Positions 8,348 to 18,317 of a stretch of 64,000 nucleotides of DNA are shown piece by piece; position 1 is the first letter of the stretch, and each line of letters begins with the position of its first letter. A program made the position numbers and the translations under genes. Where the stretch lies: contig DYJI01000001.1 in the NCBI GenBank assembly GCA_020723185.1, positions 62,001 to 126,000 of the forward strand. Direction: 5' to 3'. The DNA is from Sideroxydans lithotrophicus (GTDB lineage: Bacteria; Pseudomonadota; Gammaproteobacteria; Burkholderiales; Gallionellaceae). Below the pieces are notes generated by a model. It did no database searches. It was not told the origin of the DNA and was given only the letters and a program-made list of their open reading frames with translations.

Positions 8348-11200
8348 ATGAACACCGACCATTTCGTCTCCCGCCACAACGGTTCCAACGCACAAGATAC
8401 GCAAGCCATGCTGGACAAGATCGACGCGCCGTCACTGGATGCACTGATCGACCAGACCGTGCCGGCGGCCATCCGCCTGCAACAGCCGCTGAATCTGGCG
8501 GACGGGATGTCGGAACATGAGTTCCTCGACCATCTGCGCGGTATCGCTGCCAAGAACAAGCTGTTCAAAACATATATCGGTCTGGGCTATTACGGCACCG
8601 TGCTGCCCGCGGTGATCCAGCGCAACGTGCTGGAGAACCCGGGCTGGTACACCGCGTACACACCGTATCAGGCCGAGATCGCGCAGGGTCGTCTGGAGGC
8701 GCTGCTGAATTTCCAGACCATGGTGATGGACCTGACCGGTATGGAGATCGCCAATGCTTCGCTGCTGGACGAGGCCACTGCCGCGGCCGAAGCGATGACC
8801 ATGCTGCACGGCCTGCGCTCGCGCGAGGATGCGGCAGCCGGCAAGAACAGTTTCTTCGTGTCGCACGAGTGCTTCCCGCAGACCATCGAACTGCTGAAGA
8901 CGCGCGCCAAGCCGCTGGGCATCGAGCTGGTGATCGGCGACTTCAAGACCGTCACGCTGAACGACAAGCTGTACGGTGCGCTGCTGCAATACCCGACTGC
9001 CGACGGCACGGTGCATGACTATGCCGACTTCGTGACGCGCGCCAAGGCCAGTGGCATGAGCATCGCGGTCGCCGCCGACATCCTCAGTCTGGTGCTGCTC
9101 ACGCCGCCGGGCGAATGGGGCGCGGACGTGGTGTTCGGTTCCACCCAGCGCTTCGGTGTACCGATGGGTTACGGCGGCCCGCACGCCGCGTACTTCGCCT
9201 GCCGCGACGCGCACAAGCGCTCCATGCCGGGCCGCATCATCGGCGTGTCGGTGGATGCAGACGGCAATCCCGCTTTGCGCATGGCGCTGCAAACGCGCGA
9301 GCAGCACATCCGCCGCGAGAAGGCGACCTCCAACATCTGTACCGCGCAGGCGCTGCTGGCGATCATGGCCGGCATGTATGCGGTGTACCACGGCGCGGAA
9401 GGCCTGCGTGGCATCGCGCGTCGCGTACATCAGGCGACTGCCGTGCTCGCCGAGGAGTTGAAGAAGCTGGGTTATCAACTGGCCGACGGCGTGTTCTTCG
9501 ACACTCTGCACCTGCTGCACACCGACAACGTGAAGATCCACGCGCTGGCCGAAGCCGCACAGATCAACTTCCGCTACACCGCCGACGGCATCACGCTTTC
9601 GCTGGACGAGACGGCCTCGGTCGCCGACCTGAACGCCATCCTCGCCGTGTTCGCACAAGCCGCCGACAAATCCGCGCCCTGCGTGACGCGCGAACAAGTG
9701 ATCAATCACGCACTGATGTTCACCCCGCGCAACTCGACCTTCCTCGCGCACGCGGTGTTCAACGCGTATCACACCGAGACCGAGATGATGCGTTACATCC
9801 AGCGCCTGGAGAACAAGGACCTGTCGCTCACCCACTCGATGATCTCGCTCGGCTCCTGCACCATGAAGCTGAACGCGGCTTCCGAGATGCTGGGCCTGAC
9901 CTGGCCTGCATTCGCCAACCTGCACCCGTTCGTACCGCTGGAGCAGGCCGAGGGCTACGCAGAACTGATCGCCGGTCTGGATGCCGCATTGTCCGAGATC
10001 ACCGGCTTCGCCAAGATGAGCTTCCAGCCGAACAGTGGTGCATCCGGTGAGTACGCCGGTCTGCTGGTGATCCAGGCGTATCACCGTTCGCGCGGCGAAG
10101 GCCAGCGCAACGTGGTGCTCATCCCGTCCTCCGCGCACGGCACCAACCCGGCCAGTGCCGCGATGTGCGGCATGCACATCGTGGTGGTGAAGTGCGATGC
10201 ACGCGGCAACATCGACGTGGACGATCTGCGCGCGAAAGCCGAAGAGCACAGGGAAGACCTGTCCTGCCTGATGGTCACCTACCCCAGCACGCACGGCGTG
10301 TATGAAGAGTCCATCAAAGACATCACTGCCATCATCCACGCCAACGGCGGCCAGGTGTACATGGACGGCGCGAACATGAACGCGCAAGTCGGCCTGACCA
10401 GCCCCGGCAACATCGGTGCCGACGTTTGCCACCTCAACCTGCACAAGACCTTCGCCATTCCGCACGGCGGTGGTGGACCGGGCGCGGGCCCCATCGGTGT
10501 GGCCGCGCATCTGGCCCCCTTCCTGCCTTCGCACCCGGTGGTCAAGGTCGGCGGCACGCAGGGCATCCACGCGGTGTCCGCCGCGCCTTACGGCAGCGCG
10601 CTGATCCTGCTGATCTCCTACGGCTACATCAAGATGATGGGCGGCAAGGGCCTGACCGAAGCGACCAGGATGGCGATCCTGAATGCCAACTACATCAAGG
10701 AATCGCTGAAGGATCACTACGCCACGCTGTACAGCGGCAGCAACGGCCGCTGCGCGCACGAGATGATCCTCGACTGCCGCGAGTGGAAATCGGGCGGCGT
10801 GGAAGTGGCCGACATCGCCAAGCGCCTGATGGACTTCGGCTTCCACGCACCGACCACCTCCTTCCCGGTGGTGGACACGCTGATGGTGGAACCGACCGAG
10901 AGCGAATCGAAGGCCGAACTCGACCGCTTCTGCGACGCGATGATCGCCATCCGCAAGGAGATCGAGGAAGTCATCACCGGCAAAGTCGACAAGAAGGATA
11001 ATATCCTCAAGCACGCGCCGCATACCGCGCAGACGGCATGCGCGAATGAGTGGACACGTCCTTACTCGCGCGAACAGGCCGCCTACCCGCTGCCCTATGT
11101 GCGCGAGAATAAATTCTGGCCGGCCGTGGCGCGGGTGGATAATGTGTATGGTGACAAGAACCTGATCTGCGCCTGCCCGCCCATCTCGTCATATATCTAA
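8348..11200 (+). CDS. gcvP: Glycine dehydrogenase (decarboxylating), P protein
   Basis: At 950 residues this is the full-length single-chain (homodimeric) form in which the two P-protein halves are fused. It decarboxylates glycine with pyridoxal phosphate and passes the aminomethyl group to GcvH. The PLP lysine is about Lys700 in [18 protein letters not shown], and the glycine-rich loop that follows is intact. The N-terminal half shows the [19 protein letters not shown] family signature. It is the last gcv gene, and tpx follows after 10 nt. Together these genes supply one-carbon units and degrade excess glycine. Confidence 0.97.
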   Translation: MNTDHFVSRHNGSNAQDTQAMLDKIDAPSLDALIDQTVPAAIRLQQPLNLADGMSEHEFLDHLRGIAAKNKLFKTYIGLGYYGTVLPAVIQRNVLENPGWYTAYTPYQAEIAQGRLEALLNFQTMVMDLTGMEIANASLLDEATAAAEAMTMLHGLRSREDAAAGKNSFFVSHECFPQTIELLKTRAKPLGIELVIGDFKTVTLNDKLYGALLQYPTADGTVHDYADFVTRAKASGMSIAVAADILSLVLLTPPGEWGADVVFGSTQRFGVPMGYGGPHAAYFACRDAHKRSMPGRIIGVSVDADGNPALRMALQTREQHIRREKATSNICTAQALLAIMAGMYAVYHGAEGLRGIARRVHQATAVLAEELKKLGYQLADGVFFDTLHLLHTDNVKIHALAEAAQINFRYTADGITLSLDETASVADLNAILAVFAQAADKSAPCVTREQVINHALMFTPRNSTFLAHAVFNAYHTETEMMRYIQRLENKDLSLTHSMISLGSCTMKLNAASEMLGLTWPAFANLHPFVPLEQAEGYAELIAGLDAALSEITGFAKMSFQPNSGASGEYAGLLVIQAYHRSRGEGQRNVVLIPSSAHGTNPASAAMCGMHIVVVKCDARGNIDVDDLRAKAEEHREDLSCLMVTYPSTHGVYEESIKDITAIIHANGGQVYMDGANMNAQVGLTSPGNIGADVCHLNLHKTFAIPHGGGGPGAGPIGVAAHLAPFLPSHPVVKVGGTQGIHAVSAAPYGSALILLISYGYIKMMGGKGLTEATRMAILNANYIKESLKDHYATLYSGSNGRCAHEMILDCREWKSGGVEVADIAKRLMDFGFHAPTTSFPVVDTLMVEPTESESKAELDRFCDAMIAIRKEIEEVITGKVDKKDNILKHAPHTAQTACANEWTRPYSREQAAYPLPYVRENKFWPAVARVDNVYGDKNLICACPPISSYI

Positions 11201-11210
11201 GGAGACCATC

Positions 11211-11732
11211 ATGGCCAAGGACCCGAGCAACAAGACCGCCGTCACACTGGGGGGTGCACCTGTCACCCTGTTCGGCAGCTTCCCCGTCGTTGGCCAACTC
11301 GCACCGGACTTCACGCTGGTGGACAAGGACCTGAAGGATGTCTCGCTGAAGGATTTCGCCGGCAAGCGCAAAGTGCTCAACATCGTGCCCAGTCTGGACA
11401 CTGCGGTATGCGCCACTTCCACACGCAAGTTCAACGAAGCCGCAGGCAAGCTGAACAACACGGTGGTGTTGGTGATCTCGGCCGATCTTCCGTTCGCCAT
11501 GAGCCGTTTCTGCGTGGCGGAAGGACTGGAGAACGTGGTCACGCTATCGCTGATGCGCGGCCGCGATTTCATGCGCAATTACGGTGTGAAGATCGCCGAT
11601 ACCGCGCTGGCCGGTGTCACCGCGCGCGCCGTGCTGGTGCTGGACGACAAGGACAGGATCCTCCACGCCGAACTGGTGGACGACATCACCCACGAGCCGA
11701 ACTACGACGCGGCATTGGCCGTATTGCGCTAG
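11211..11732 (+). CDS. tpx: Thiol peroxidase (atypical 2-Cys peroxiredoxin)
   Basis: The 173-residue protein reduces H2O2 and alkyl peroxides with electrons from thioredoxin. The peroxidatic Cys is Cys67 ([11 protein letters not shown]) and the resolving Cys is Cys101 (SRFCVAEGL); the 34-residue spacing matches the Tpx family. An AAGGAG ribosome site precedes the ATG. The gene is 10 nt after gcvP on the same strand, so it is probably read through from the glycine cleavage operon, although a separate promoter inside gcvP cannot be excluded. Confidence 0.96.
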   Translation: MAKDPSNKTAVTLGGAPVTLFGSFPVVGQLAPDFTLVDKDLKDVSLKDFAGKRKVLNIVPSLDTAVCATSTRKFNEAAGKLNNTVVLVISADLPFAMSRFCVAEGLENVVTLSLMRGRDFMRNYGVKIADTALAGVTARAVLVLDDKDRILHAELVDDITHEPNYDAALAVLR

Positions 11733-11741
11733 GGATCGCTG

Positions 11742-12041
11742 ATGGCGGCAGACAAGAACTTCCACAAGCGCATCATCGGTGTGTGCTGGCTGCTGCTGGG
11801 GGTACTCATCCTGTCCGTACTGGCCACCAGCCAGGCATCGCTGGAACCGTCCAAACTGTTCGTGGGGATACTCGAAGGCCTGTTGTTCACGGCCGCCGGT
11901 TTCATGCTGCTGGCCAAGTTGCCATATTCCTGGCGGTTGTGCCTGCCCTGCGCGGCATTGTCACTTTTCACCGTACCGATCGGCACCGCCATCGGCGTCT
12001 ACTATCTCTGGTATTACTTCCGGCGCGAGCAGCTCGGCTGA
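11742..12041 (+). CDS. Small hypothetical integral membrane protein
   Basis: The frame encodes 99 residues with three to four hydrophobic segments (about 12-30, 40-58, 66-76 and 78-92) and a basic C-terminus (YYFRREQLG). I do not recognise a named family; small membrane proteins of this shape are often annotated only as hypothetical. It begins 9 nt after the tpx stop, and its hydrophobic pattern and position argue for a real gene. It is the last gene before the convergent sucrose operon, with 121 nt between the two stop codons. Confidence 0.65.
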   Translation: MAADKNFHKRIIGVCWLLLGVLILSVLATSQASLEPSKLFVGILEGLLFTAAGFMLLAKLPYSWRLCLPCAALSLFTVPIGTAIGVYYLWYYFRREQLG

Positions 12042-12162
12042 GCCGAGGACGAGCCGACCGCACTGCCGCATCATGCTGCCCGGCAGCGACCCCGTTCTCG
12101 CCGACCTTGAATCGCGTTACACCTTCATGCAGGACCCGGACAATCGCGGCGCGTGAGGCGGC

Positions 12163-14115
12163 TCAGTCGGCCAGCCAGTAGCAGGACAAGGCGGGAATAC
12201 GGATGGCACCCTGTTCGGGTTCGCTGCGCATGCCGCTGCACAGCTCGCGCATCGGACCATGCAAGAAGAAACCATAAGGCTGCAGGGCTTCAAGCGACAG
12301 CGACTGCTCCGCATTGTTGAAGTTCGCCACCACCAGCACGCGGTTGCGCGGCGACGCCGGGTCGCTGCGCACGAACACCAGCAGATTCGGGTTCTCCACG
12401 AATACCTGCTGCCGGTTGTCGAAGTCGGAGAAGGCGGTCAACTCCTTGCGCAGCGCGATCATCTTCTTCAGGCCGTGGAAGATGCGATGCTCCACGGTCC
12501 CCGGTTTGTGGCGGCGTTCCGCCTTGTCCCAGTCGAAACGTGAGCGGTGCGCCCAGCGCGTATCGTCACGCCGGGAAGGATCGGCCAGATACTCCACGCT
12601 GTTCAGCATGCCGATACCGTCGCCGTAGTAAAGCAGCGGGATGCCGCCAAACGACAGGATGACGCTGTGCAGCAACAGGATGGTGCGTATGGCTTCGTCT
12701 ATCGCGCTCTCGTCGCCGGATTCGATGGCACTCTCCAGCCCGGCCAGGGAGGCGAGCGAACCGGAGATGCGCGCGTCGCCTGTCTTCGGGTTCTCGCCGA
12801 ACGGCAAGCCGCGCGCGGGCGATCCCTCGAACCGTCCGGTGAAATAGTCGATCAGGAAACGGCGGTGGCTGTAGGGATCGTATCCCGCCAGCACGGCGTC
12901 CTTGTCGTCGAAGCCGAGACCGATGTCGTCGTGGCAGCGCACATAGTTGAGCCAGGTCGCGCGCTCCAGTTTGGCGGGCAGGTGTTGCACGCCGAGGTTG
13001 AGCAGCTTCGCGTTCTTGGTCGCCACCGCGTCCCACAGCAAGGCCATCAGCGTGGCGTTGTAGGCGATCTCGCATTCCTTGGCCATGATCGCGTCCTCGC
13101 CGAAATACTTGCTGATCTCGCCCGGCGCGACGATGGCTTCGGCGATGAACAGCACGCCGGGCGCGGTGACCTGGCAGCAGTCCTTCATCAGTTGCAGCAG
13201 CAGGTGCGCCTCGCGTTCGTTCTGGCAGGTGCTGCCGATCTTCTTCCACAGGAAGGCCACCGCATCCATGCGCAGGATGTCCACGCCCTTGTTGGCCCAG
13301 AACAGGATGATATCCACCATCTCGATCAGCACCGCCGGGTTGCGGTAGTTGAGGTCCCACTGGTAGGTGTTGAACACCGTCATCACCCACTTGCCCATCT
13401 CGTCGTTCCAGGTGAAGTTGCCGGGCGCGGTGTTGGGGAATATCTCCGGCATGGCCTCCTCGAACGCGTCCGGCATCTCGCGGTCGTCGTACACGTAGTA
13501 ATAGTCCTGGAACTTCTTGTCGCCCGCGCGAGCCAGCTTCGCCCACGCGTGTTCGTCCGAGGTGTGGTTCACCACCACGTCCAGCACCAGCAGCATCTCG
13601 CGTTTCTTCAGCGTCGCCGCCAGCGCTTCCAGATCTGCGTTGCTGCCGAAGCGGGCATCCACCTTGTGGAAGTCGCGCACCGCATAGCCGCCGTCGCTCG
13701 CACCTTCCGGGCAGTCGAGGATGGGCATCACATGCAGCATGTTCACCCCCAGGTCCTGCAGGTAGGGCAGCTTCTTGTGCAGCCCTTTCAGGTCGCCGGC
13801 GAAGCGGTCGCAGTACAACGCCATGCCTACCCACTGCTGGCTGAGGAACCAGTTGTAGTCGCGCTCGCGCGCCAGGTCCGATTTGCGAAGATGCGGAGCA
13901 CGCTCGATATAACGCTGCGCCAGCGTCTCCACCAGACTGACCATCTGTGCCTTGAAATCGGGACGGTCGCCGTACAGACGATGGAACAGGGTGTGGATGT
14001 TGTAGAAGTTCGCACCCAGACGGGTATAGAAATGGCGCAGGCGTTGCTTGCCGATCTCGGGATTCAGTTCGACCAGTATCTCGTTCAGCATCGCGTGGGA
14101 GGCTTGTTCGTACAT
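12163..14115 (-). CDS. ams: Amylosucrase-type GH13 enzyme
   Basis: The 650-residue protein has the architecture of GH13 subfamily 4: a helical N-terminal domain, a (beta/alpha)8 barrel with long inserts, and a C-terminal beta domain. Catalytic residues are Asp284 (ILRMDAVAF, nucleophile), Glu326 (FIAEAIV, acid/base) and Asp396 (VRCHDDIG), at nearly the numbering of Neisseria polysaccharea amylosucrase. It would turn sucrose into an alpha-1,4-glucan plus fructose, or hydrolyse it; sucrose hydrolases are close relatives. It closes the fruK-sps-spp-ams operon, 12 nt after spp, so it probably sets the balance between the sucrose store and glycogen-like polymer. Confidence 0.9.
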   Translation of the reverse strand: MYEQASHAMLNEILVELNPEIGKQRLRHFYTRLGANFYNIHTLFHRLYGDRPDFKAQMVSLVETLAQRYIERAPHLRKSDLARERDYNWFLSQQWVGMALYCDRFAGDLKGLHKKLPYLQDLGVNMLHVMPILDCPEGASDGGYAVRDFHKVDARFGSNADLEALAATLKKREMLLVLDVVVNHTSDEHAWAKLARAGDKKFQDYYYVYDDREMPDAFEEAMPEIFPNTAPGNFTWNDEMGKWVMTVFNTYQWDLNYRNPAVLIEMVDIILFWANKGVDILRMDAVAFLWKKIGSTCQNEREAHLLLQLMKDCCQVTAPGVLFIAEAIVAPGEISKYFGEDAIMAKECEIAYNATLMALLWDAVATKNAKLLNLGVQHLPAKLERATWLNYVRCHDDIGLGFDDKDAVLAGYDPYSHRRFLIDYFTGRFEGSPARGLPFGENPKTGDARISGSLASLAGLESAIESGDESAIDEAIRTILLLHSVILSFGGIPLLYYGDGIGMLNSVEYLADPSRRDDTRWAHRSRFDWDKAERRHKPGTVEHRIFHGLKKMIALRKELTAFSDFDNRQQVFVENPNLLVFVRSDPASPRNRVLVVANFNNAEQSLSLEALQPYGFFLHGPMRELCSGMRSEPEQGAIRIPALSCYWLAD

Positions 14116-14127
14116 ACGACCCCTGTC

Positions 14128-14958
14128 TCAGTCGGTTTCCAGCAGCCAGGCTTCGATCTCCGGCCAATGATACGCCGCGCCTTCGAGGATGCCCGCGCTG
14201 TAATTGCCGTTCATGCCGAGGAAGCCCCCGCGCGCGCTGCACAGCGACGCTTTGTGGAGATGTGCGACCTGCTGCTTCAGCTCGGGTGAGGCATTGGCTA
14301 CCAGCACCGCCGGCACATCGCTCTGCAACACATCCAGATCGTTGCCGCTGTCGCCCGCGAACACGGTATCCAGCCTGCCGTAGCCCTGCTGCCGCATCAA
14401 ATACTCGATGGCGTGCAGCTTGTTGGCGGAGGCGGGCAACACGTCCAGCAGGCCGATCTGCGCGGCCTCGTCCACGCTCCAGATCAGGTTGGCCTTGATG
14501 CCATGCGCCGCCAGCGATCGCCGCATCTGTTCCTGCAGTGCCCCGGCATCCACCGACAGCTCGACATAGAAGCTCAACTTGTGCAGGTTCTGCTTGGCGG
14601 CTTCCTGCAAACGCAGTTCGCCGAAGACTTGCAGCAACTTCGCCAGTCCCTCGCGCGACATGTCGCCCCAGTCCGGCGCGATCCGCTCGTCCCACGCCTC
14701 CCTTCGCCGCCAGCGACCTGCCTCGACCTGATACAGCGTCGAGCCCACGTCGGCGATGACGAAGTCCGGCTGCGGCAGATCGTATTCGGCGATGGCCAGT
14801 TCGATCAGTTCGCGATGGCGTCCGCTGACATATGCCAGCTGCACGTCATCGCGCCCGACCAGACGACGGAAGGTCTCGCGCGCACCGGGCGATTCCGGCT
14901 GCACACCATTCGGGATCAGGGTGCGGTCCAGGTCGGTGCATAGCAGATGCCGGTTCAT
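14128..14958 (-). CDS. spp: Sucrose-6-phosphate phosphatase (HAD family)
   Basis: This 276-residue HAD phosphatase starts MNRHLLCTDLDRTLIPNG, with the nucleophile Asp9 and the acid/base Asp11 of the DxDxT motif. VAYSG-type motif II (AYVSGRHRELI) and the acidic motif IV (FAGDSGNDLDVL) are also present. It dephosphorylates sucrose-6-phosphate made by the upstream synthase. The ATG at 14958 overlaps the sps stop by 4 nt (ATGA). A longer upstream frame exists but lies inside sps and has no family similarity. The hydrolase motifs are complete, unlike those of the phosphatase-like domain attached to the synthase. Confidence 0.9.
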   Translation of the reverse strand: MNRHLLCTDLDRTLIPNGVQPESPGARETFRRLVGRDDVQLAYVSGRHRELIELAIAEYDLPQPDFVIADVGSTLYQVEAGRWRRREAWDERIAPDWGDMSREGLAKLLQVFGELRLQEAAKQNLHKLSFYVELSVDAGALQEQMRRSLAAHGIKANLIWSVDEAAQIGLLDVLPASANKLHAIEYLMRQQGYGRLDTVFAGDSGNDLDVLQSDVPAVLVANASPELKQQVAHLHKASLCSARGGFLGMNGNYSAGILEGAAYHWPEIEAWLLETD

Positions 14959-17093
14959 GCGCCACGCCCTCCCTGCGCGAAGAATCCATAGTGGGCGATC
15001 GCTTCCAGCACGCCCGCCGCATGCTGGCTTTGCGTCAGATAGATACTGTCGATGGCCGCGACATCGGCCAGCTCGTCCAGATGGCGGTTGCTCACCACCG
15101 CACCCAGCGTGTTGCCCATCAGCATGTCGGTGTCGGCCGCCGTCGCACCGCAGACCAGGGTGTGCTCCAGCGAGAACCCGAGCTGCTCGGCGCACCAGCG
15201 CATGGCCAGCCCCTTGGAGGCACGCACCGGCACCACATCGAGGAACTGGCCGAAGGAGAACACCGCATTCACGGCCTGCTCGTTGCGCAACAGGGTCTGC
15301 CGCACCTCGTGCGGGTTCGCCAGCGCACGATCCACGTAGTAGCTGATCTTGAACGGGTTCTGGTGCATCTTCGGCTGCAGGGTCAGTCCCGGCACTTCGG
15401 CCAGCACCTCGCGTATCTCCTGCGGGTTCCAGCGGTGGTTGATGTGGCGTACCCAGCTCTCCGAGCGGGTCAGGGCCGGCGCATAGTGGATCTCCGTGCC
15501 CTGACCTGTGATCAGCACATCCGGCTTGGGGATGTTGTATTCGCGCAGTCTGGCCAATGCATCGTCAAGCCTGCGGCCGGTGGCGATGCCGAAGATGGTC
15601 GTCTTGCGGTTCGCCTGCATGAGCTGCAGGAATTCACGCAGCGCCGCATCGTCCCCGATCAGGTTGAGATCGATGCTGGTGAAGATCGCACGGTCGCGGA
15701 ACACACCCGGGCGACGGCTGCCGGTGATCGGCTCCACCGGCTCGGAGCGCTCCACCAGCGGGCGGATCACCTTCAGGTATTTGTCCACGTGCGCCTGCCA
15801 GGAGTAATGTCGTGTCACGCCCGCTATGCCGTTCTTCGCCAGACGATGCCAGGCACGCCGGTCGCTCAGGGTCGCCAGCAGCGTGCTGGCCATGGCGGCC
15901 CGATCCAGCGGGTTGATCAGTTGACCGTTATTGCAGTTGCCGATGATATCGATGGGGCCGCCGTCCTCGGTCGCCACGATGGGCAGGCCGCAGGCAGCGG
16001 CCTCGATCAGTGTCAGTCCGAACGGCTCGGTCAGCGCGGGATTGACGAACACGCCGTGCAGGCTGGCCGCCAGGCGGTACAGCACGGCTACCTCTTCCTG
16101 CGCATGATGCTTCGGGTAGGCCACCTTGCCGTACAAATCGTATCTGTCGATGGCGAGCAGGATGCTGTTGAGCACGCCCGCCGAGGTGTCTTCCATCTCG
16201 AGGATGTCGTCGCGGTTGCCCGCCACGATCACCAGGTTGGCGATGGCCTGCAATTCCGGCGACTGCCCGTAGGCTTCGATCAGCGCCACGATGTTCTTGC
16301 GCGGATCCGGCCGCGACAGGGCCAGGATGACCGGTTTGTTCGGCTCCTTCAGGAAGCGGCTGAGCTGTTGCGCGATAGCGCTTTTCTTCTCGCCTCCGGA
16401 CGGCGGATGGAAAAGCTGCAGATCCGTGCCGGGCGGGATGACGCGCATGCGCGACGGCTGGTAGAAATCGTACAGGCCGTATTGCTGCTCGACTTCCTGC
16501 CGCGTGCTGGTGATCACGCGCTCGGCCACACCCAGCGTGTCCTCCTCGGCCCCGATGCGGCGTGTGATGTGATAGGTGCTTTCTATCTCATCACGTTTGA
16601 CGCCGCTGGCCAGCAGTTGCTTGCGTTTGCTGCGCCCCAGCGAATGGCCGGTGAACACCAGCGGGATGCCGAGCTGATGCGACAGGCGCGAACCGACGTA
16701 ACCCGCATCGGCATAGTGGCCGTGGATGACATCCGGCAGTCGCGGCTGCACTTTGAGCCATGCCAGCGCATTGTCGGAGAAGTTCTCCAGCGTGTCCCAC
16801 AGCATCTCCTTGCGCAGATACACCGGCTCGCCGCAGTCGATGCGCACGATGGCCGACTTTTCGGAAAGCGCTTCGAGCGGCACCGCATAATCCGGGCTGA
16901 CATGCCCGTCCTCCACGCGGCGGGTCAGCAGGACCACGCGTTCGACATCACTGTGCTCCCCCAGCGCGCGCGCCAGTTCGACCACGTATTTGGTCTGGCC
17001 GCCGGTGTCGGCGTCGCGCCCAAGCTCCAGATCGTGCCCCCGTATCAGGCCGTGCACGCTGACCAGCACGATGAACAATGGCGGCTTTTTCAT
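14955..17093 (-). CDS. sps: Sucrose-phosphate synthase with C-terminal phosphatase-like domain
   Basis: The 712-residue protein makes sucrose-6-phosphate from a nucleotide-glucose and fructose-6-phosphate. Residues 1-450 form a GT-B fold retaining glycosyltransferase: GRDADTGGQTKYVVELA at 26-42 binds the acceptor side, and EPFGLTLIEAAACGLPIV (356-373) holds the E-x7-E donor motif. Residues 465-700 resemble sucrose-phosphate phosphatase, but motif I reads FTSIDLNLIGD, so the nucleophilic Asp is replaced by Ser473 and this domain is probably inactive. Start ATG 17093 overlaps the fruK stop by 4 nt. With fruK, spp and ams it forms the compatible-solute operon known from halophilic methanotrophs. 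Confidence 0.92.
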   Translation of the reverse strand: MKKPPLFIVLVSVHGLIRGHDLELGRDADTGGQTKYVVELARALGEHSDVERVVLLTRRVEDGHVSPDYAVPLEALSEKSAIVRIDCGEPVYLRKEMLWDTLENFSDNALAWLKVQPRLPDVIHGHYADAGYVGSRLSHQLGIPLVFTGHSLGRSKRKQLLASGVKRDEIESTYHITRRIGAEEDTLGVAERVITSTRQEVEQQYGLYDFYQPSRMRVIPPGTDLQLFHPPSGGEKKSAIAQQLSRFLKEPNKPVILALSRPDPRKNIVALIEAYGQSPELQAIANLVIVAGNRDDILEMEDTSAGVLNSILLAIDRYDLYGKVAYPKHHAQEEVAVLYRLAASLHGVFVNPALTEPFGLTLIEAAACGLPIVATEDGGPIDIIGNCNNGQLINPLDRAAMASTLLATLSDRRAWHRLAKNGIAGVTRHYSWQAHVDKYLKVIRPLVERSEPVEPITGSRRPGVFRDRAIFTSIDLNLIGDDAALREFLQLMQANRKTTIFGIATGRRLDDALARLREYNIPKPDVLITGQGTEIHYAPALTRSESWVRHINHRWNPQEIREVLAEVPGLTLQPKMHQNPFKISYYVDRALANPHEVRQTLLRNEQAVNAVFSFGQFLDVVPVRASKGLAMRWCAEQLGFSLEHTLVCGATAADTDMLMGNTLGAVVSNRHLDELADVAAIDSIYLTQSQHAAGVLEAIAHYGFFAQGGRGA

Positions 17094-18052
17094 GACTGCC
17101 AGGCGCTCAGGAAAGGCGCGTAGAAATCCGCGTGTTCGGGGACGGCGCCGCGCAGGGTGCAGATCGCCGCCGCAAAGGCATGCGCGCGAGCCAGCGTCTG
17201 TTGCGCAGGCCAGCGCCTCAACTTGCCCAGTATGAACACCGCCGAGAAACCGTCGCCGGCACCGACCGTATCGACCACCTGTACGGGCGCGCCGCCCGGC
17301 ACCATGCTTACCTCCTCCCGGTCGCGCTGTACCAGCCATGCGCCTTCCGCCCCGCAGGTCACCAGCACCTGGCCGATATCGAAGGTCTGCATGAAGGCGC
17401 GTGCATGCCCGGCCAGCGTATCGCCGGGCAAAGCGAACATCTCCGCCAGCACAAGCATCTCTTCATTGTTCAGCTTGACCGTGTCCGCCTGGCGCAACGA
17501 TCTGCGCAACACTTGCGCGTCATACCAGGGCGCGCGCAGGTTCACATCGAAGAAGGTCGGCACCCCGCTGCTGTTCAGCAACATCCTCAACGCGCCTCTG
17601 GACACCGCGTGCCGCTGTGCCAGCGTGCCGAAATAGACCAGCTCGGGATGGATGGACAGCGCGACCATGCGCGCGACCGAAGCGTGGATATGGTCGTAGG
17701 CCTGTTCCGGCAGGATCTCGAAGCGATGCGAACCGCCTTCGAGCTGGACTTTCACCTGACCGGTCGGATGACTCTGGTCGCACTGCACGCCCACGGTCTC
17801 CATGCCGCAGGCGTCCATCGCCGCCAGCAGTTCGGCGCGCAATGCATCATTGCCGGTGCGGGTTATGAGGACGGGGTCCAGGCCGAAGGCCTTGAGGTGT
17901 CTGGCGACGTTGAACGGCGCGCCGCCGAGGACGCTGCGGTCCGGGAAGACATCGGCGAGGACCTCGCCGAATAGCGCGACGGTCGCTCCACTGCGCCGAG
18001 AAGATAGGGAAGATGCTGGGATGTAACGGGTCTGGTCTGCTGTTTCTTTCAT
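17090..18052 (-). CDS. fruK: Fructokinase (PfkB family) of the sucrose operon
   Basis: This 320-residue ribokinase-family sugar kinase has the N-terminal GG motif (VLGGAPFNVARHL, 41-53) and the C-terminal anion-hole and catalytic motif DTVGAGDGFSA with base Asp267. In the equivalent methanotroph clusters a PfkB fructokinase recycles fructose, released by sucrose-splitting enzymes such as amylosucrase, to fructose-6-phosphate for the synthase. It is the first gene of the minus-strand operon and overlaps sps by 4 nt. A -10 box on the minus strand lies 63-68 nt upstream. Fructose specificity is inferred from context, since PfkB kinases accept various sugars. Confidence 0.85.
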   Translation of the reverse strand: MKETADQTRYIPASSLSSRRSGATVALFGEVLADVFPDRSVLGGAPFNVARHLKAFGLDPVLITRTGNDALRAELLAAMDACGMETVGVQCDQSHPTGQVKVQLEGGSHRFEILPEQAYDHIHASVARMVALSIHPELVYFGTLAQRHAVSRGALRMLLNSSGVPTFFDVNLRAPWYDAQVLRRSLRQADTVKLNNEEMLVLAEMFALPGDTLAGHARAFMQTFDIGQVLVTCGAEGAWLVQRDREEVSMVPGGAPVQVVDTVGAGDGFSAVFILGKLRRWPAQQTLARAHAFAAAICTLRGAVPEHADFYAPFLSAWQS

Positions 18053-18114
18053 CGGCCTGTAACGACAGCCGCCACATTGGTTCCGCGACGAACTAATTGG
18101 TGAGTGATGTACGC

Positions 18115-18120
18115 ATTATA
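18115..18120 (-). promoter_or_regulatory. -10 box for the fruK-sps-spp-ams operon
   Basis: The minus strand reads CCGGTATAATGCG, a consensus TATAAT at plus 18115-18120, placing a transcription start about 55 nt upstream of the fruK ATG. The -35 region at the proper distance is weak. It lies back to back with the promoter proposed for the KamA-like gene. Confidence 0.5.
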
Positions 18121-18210
18121 CCGGAGCTTGCACGAGTCTTGCTGCAATTGTCGCCTACGCTCAGAATCGCCACATCAATCCATCTGCATCTGTCGTCATC
18201 GCACCGACGT

Positions 18211-18240
18211 TTGGAAAGCCAGGACACCCTGTGTTATAAA
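18211..18240 (+). promoter_or_regulatory. Promoter of the KamA-like gene
   Basis: TTGGAA (18211-18216) and TATAAA (18235-18240) are 18 nt apart, and TG at 18232-18233 makes an extended -10 (TGTTATAAA). It would give a leader of about 70 nt before the GTG start at 18318. Divergent arrangement with the sucrose operon makes shared osmotic regulation possible. Confidence 0.5.
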
Positions 18241-18317
18241 CGCAGCCCCACCCTAATTCGAGAAACACGATGCCGCGTGCATCGATGCTTCCATCCAATC
18301 TCACAGGAGCACTCACC

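Noticed and set aside
8432-11023. 863-codon minus-strand frame opposite gcvP
   Set aside because: Antisense shadow of a fully recognisable enzyme; no domain seen.
12073-12156. 27-codon plus-strand frame between the small membrane protein and the sucrose operon
   Set aside because: No ribosome site, no recognisable motif, and very short; chance is the simplest explanation.
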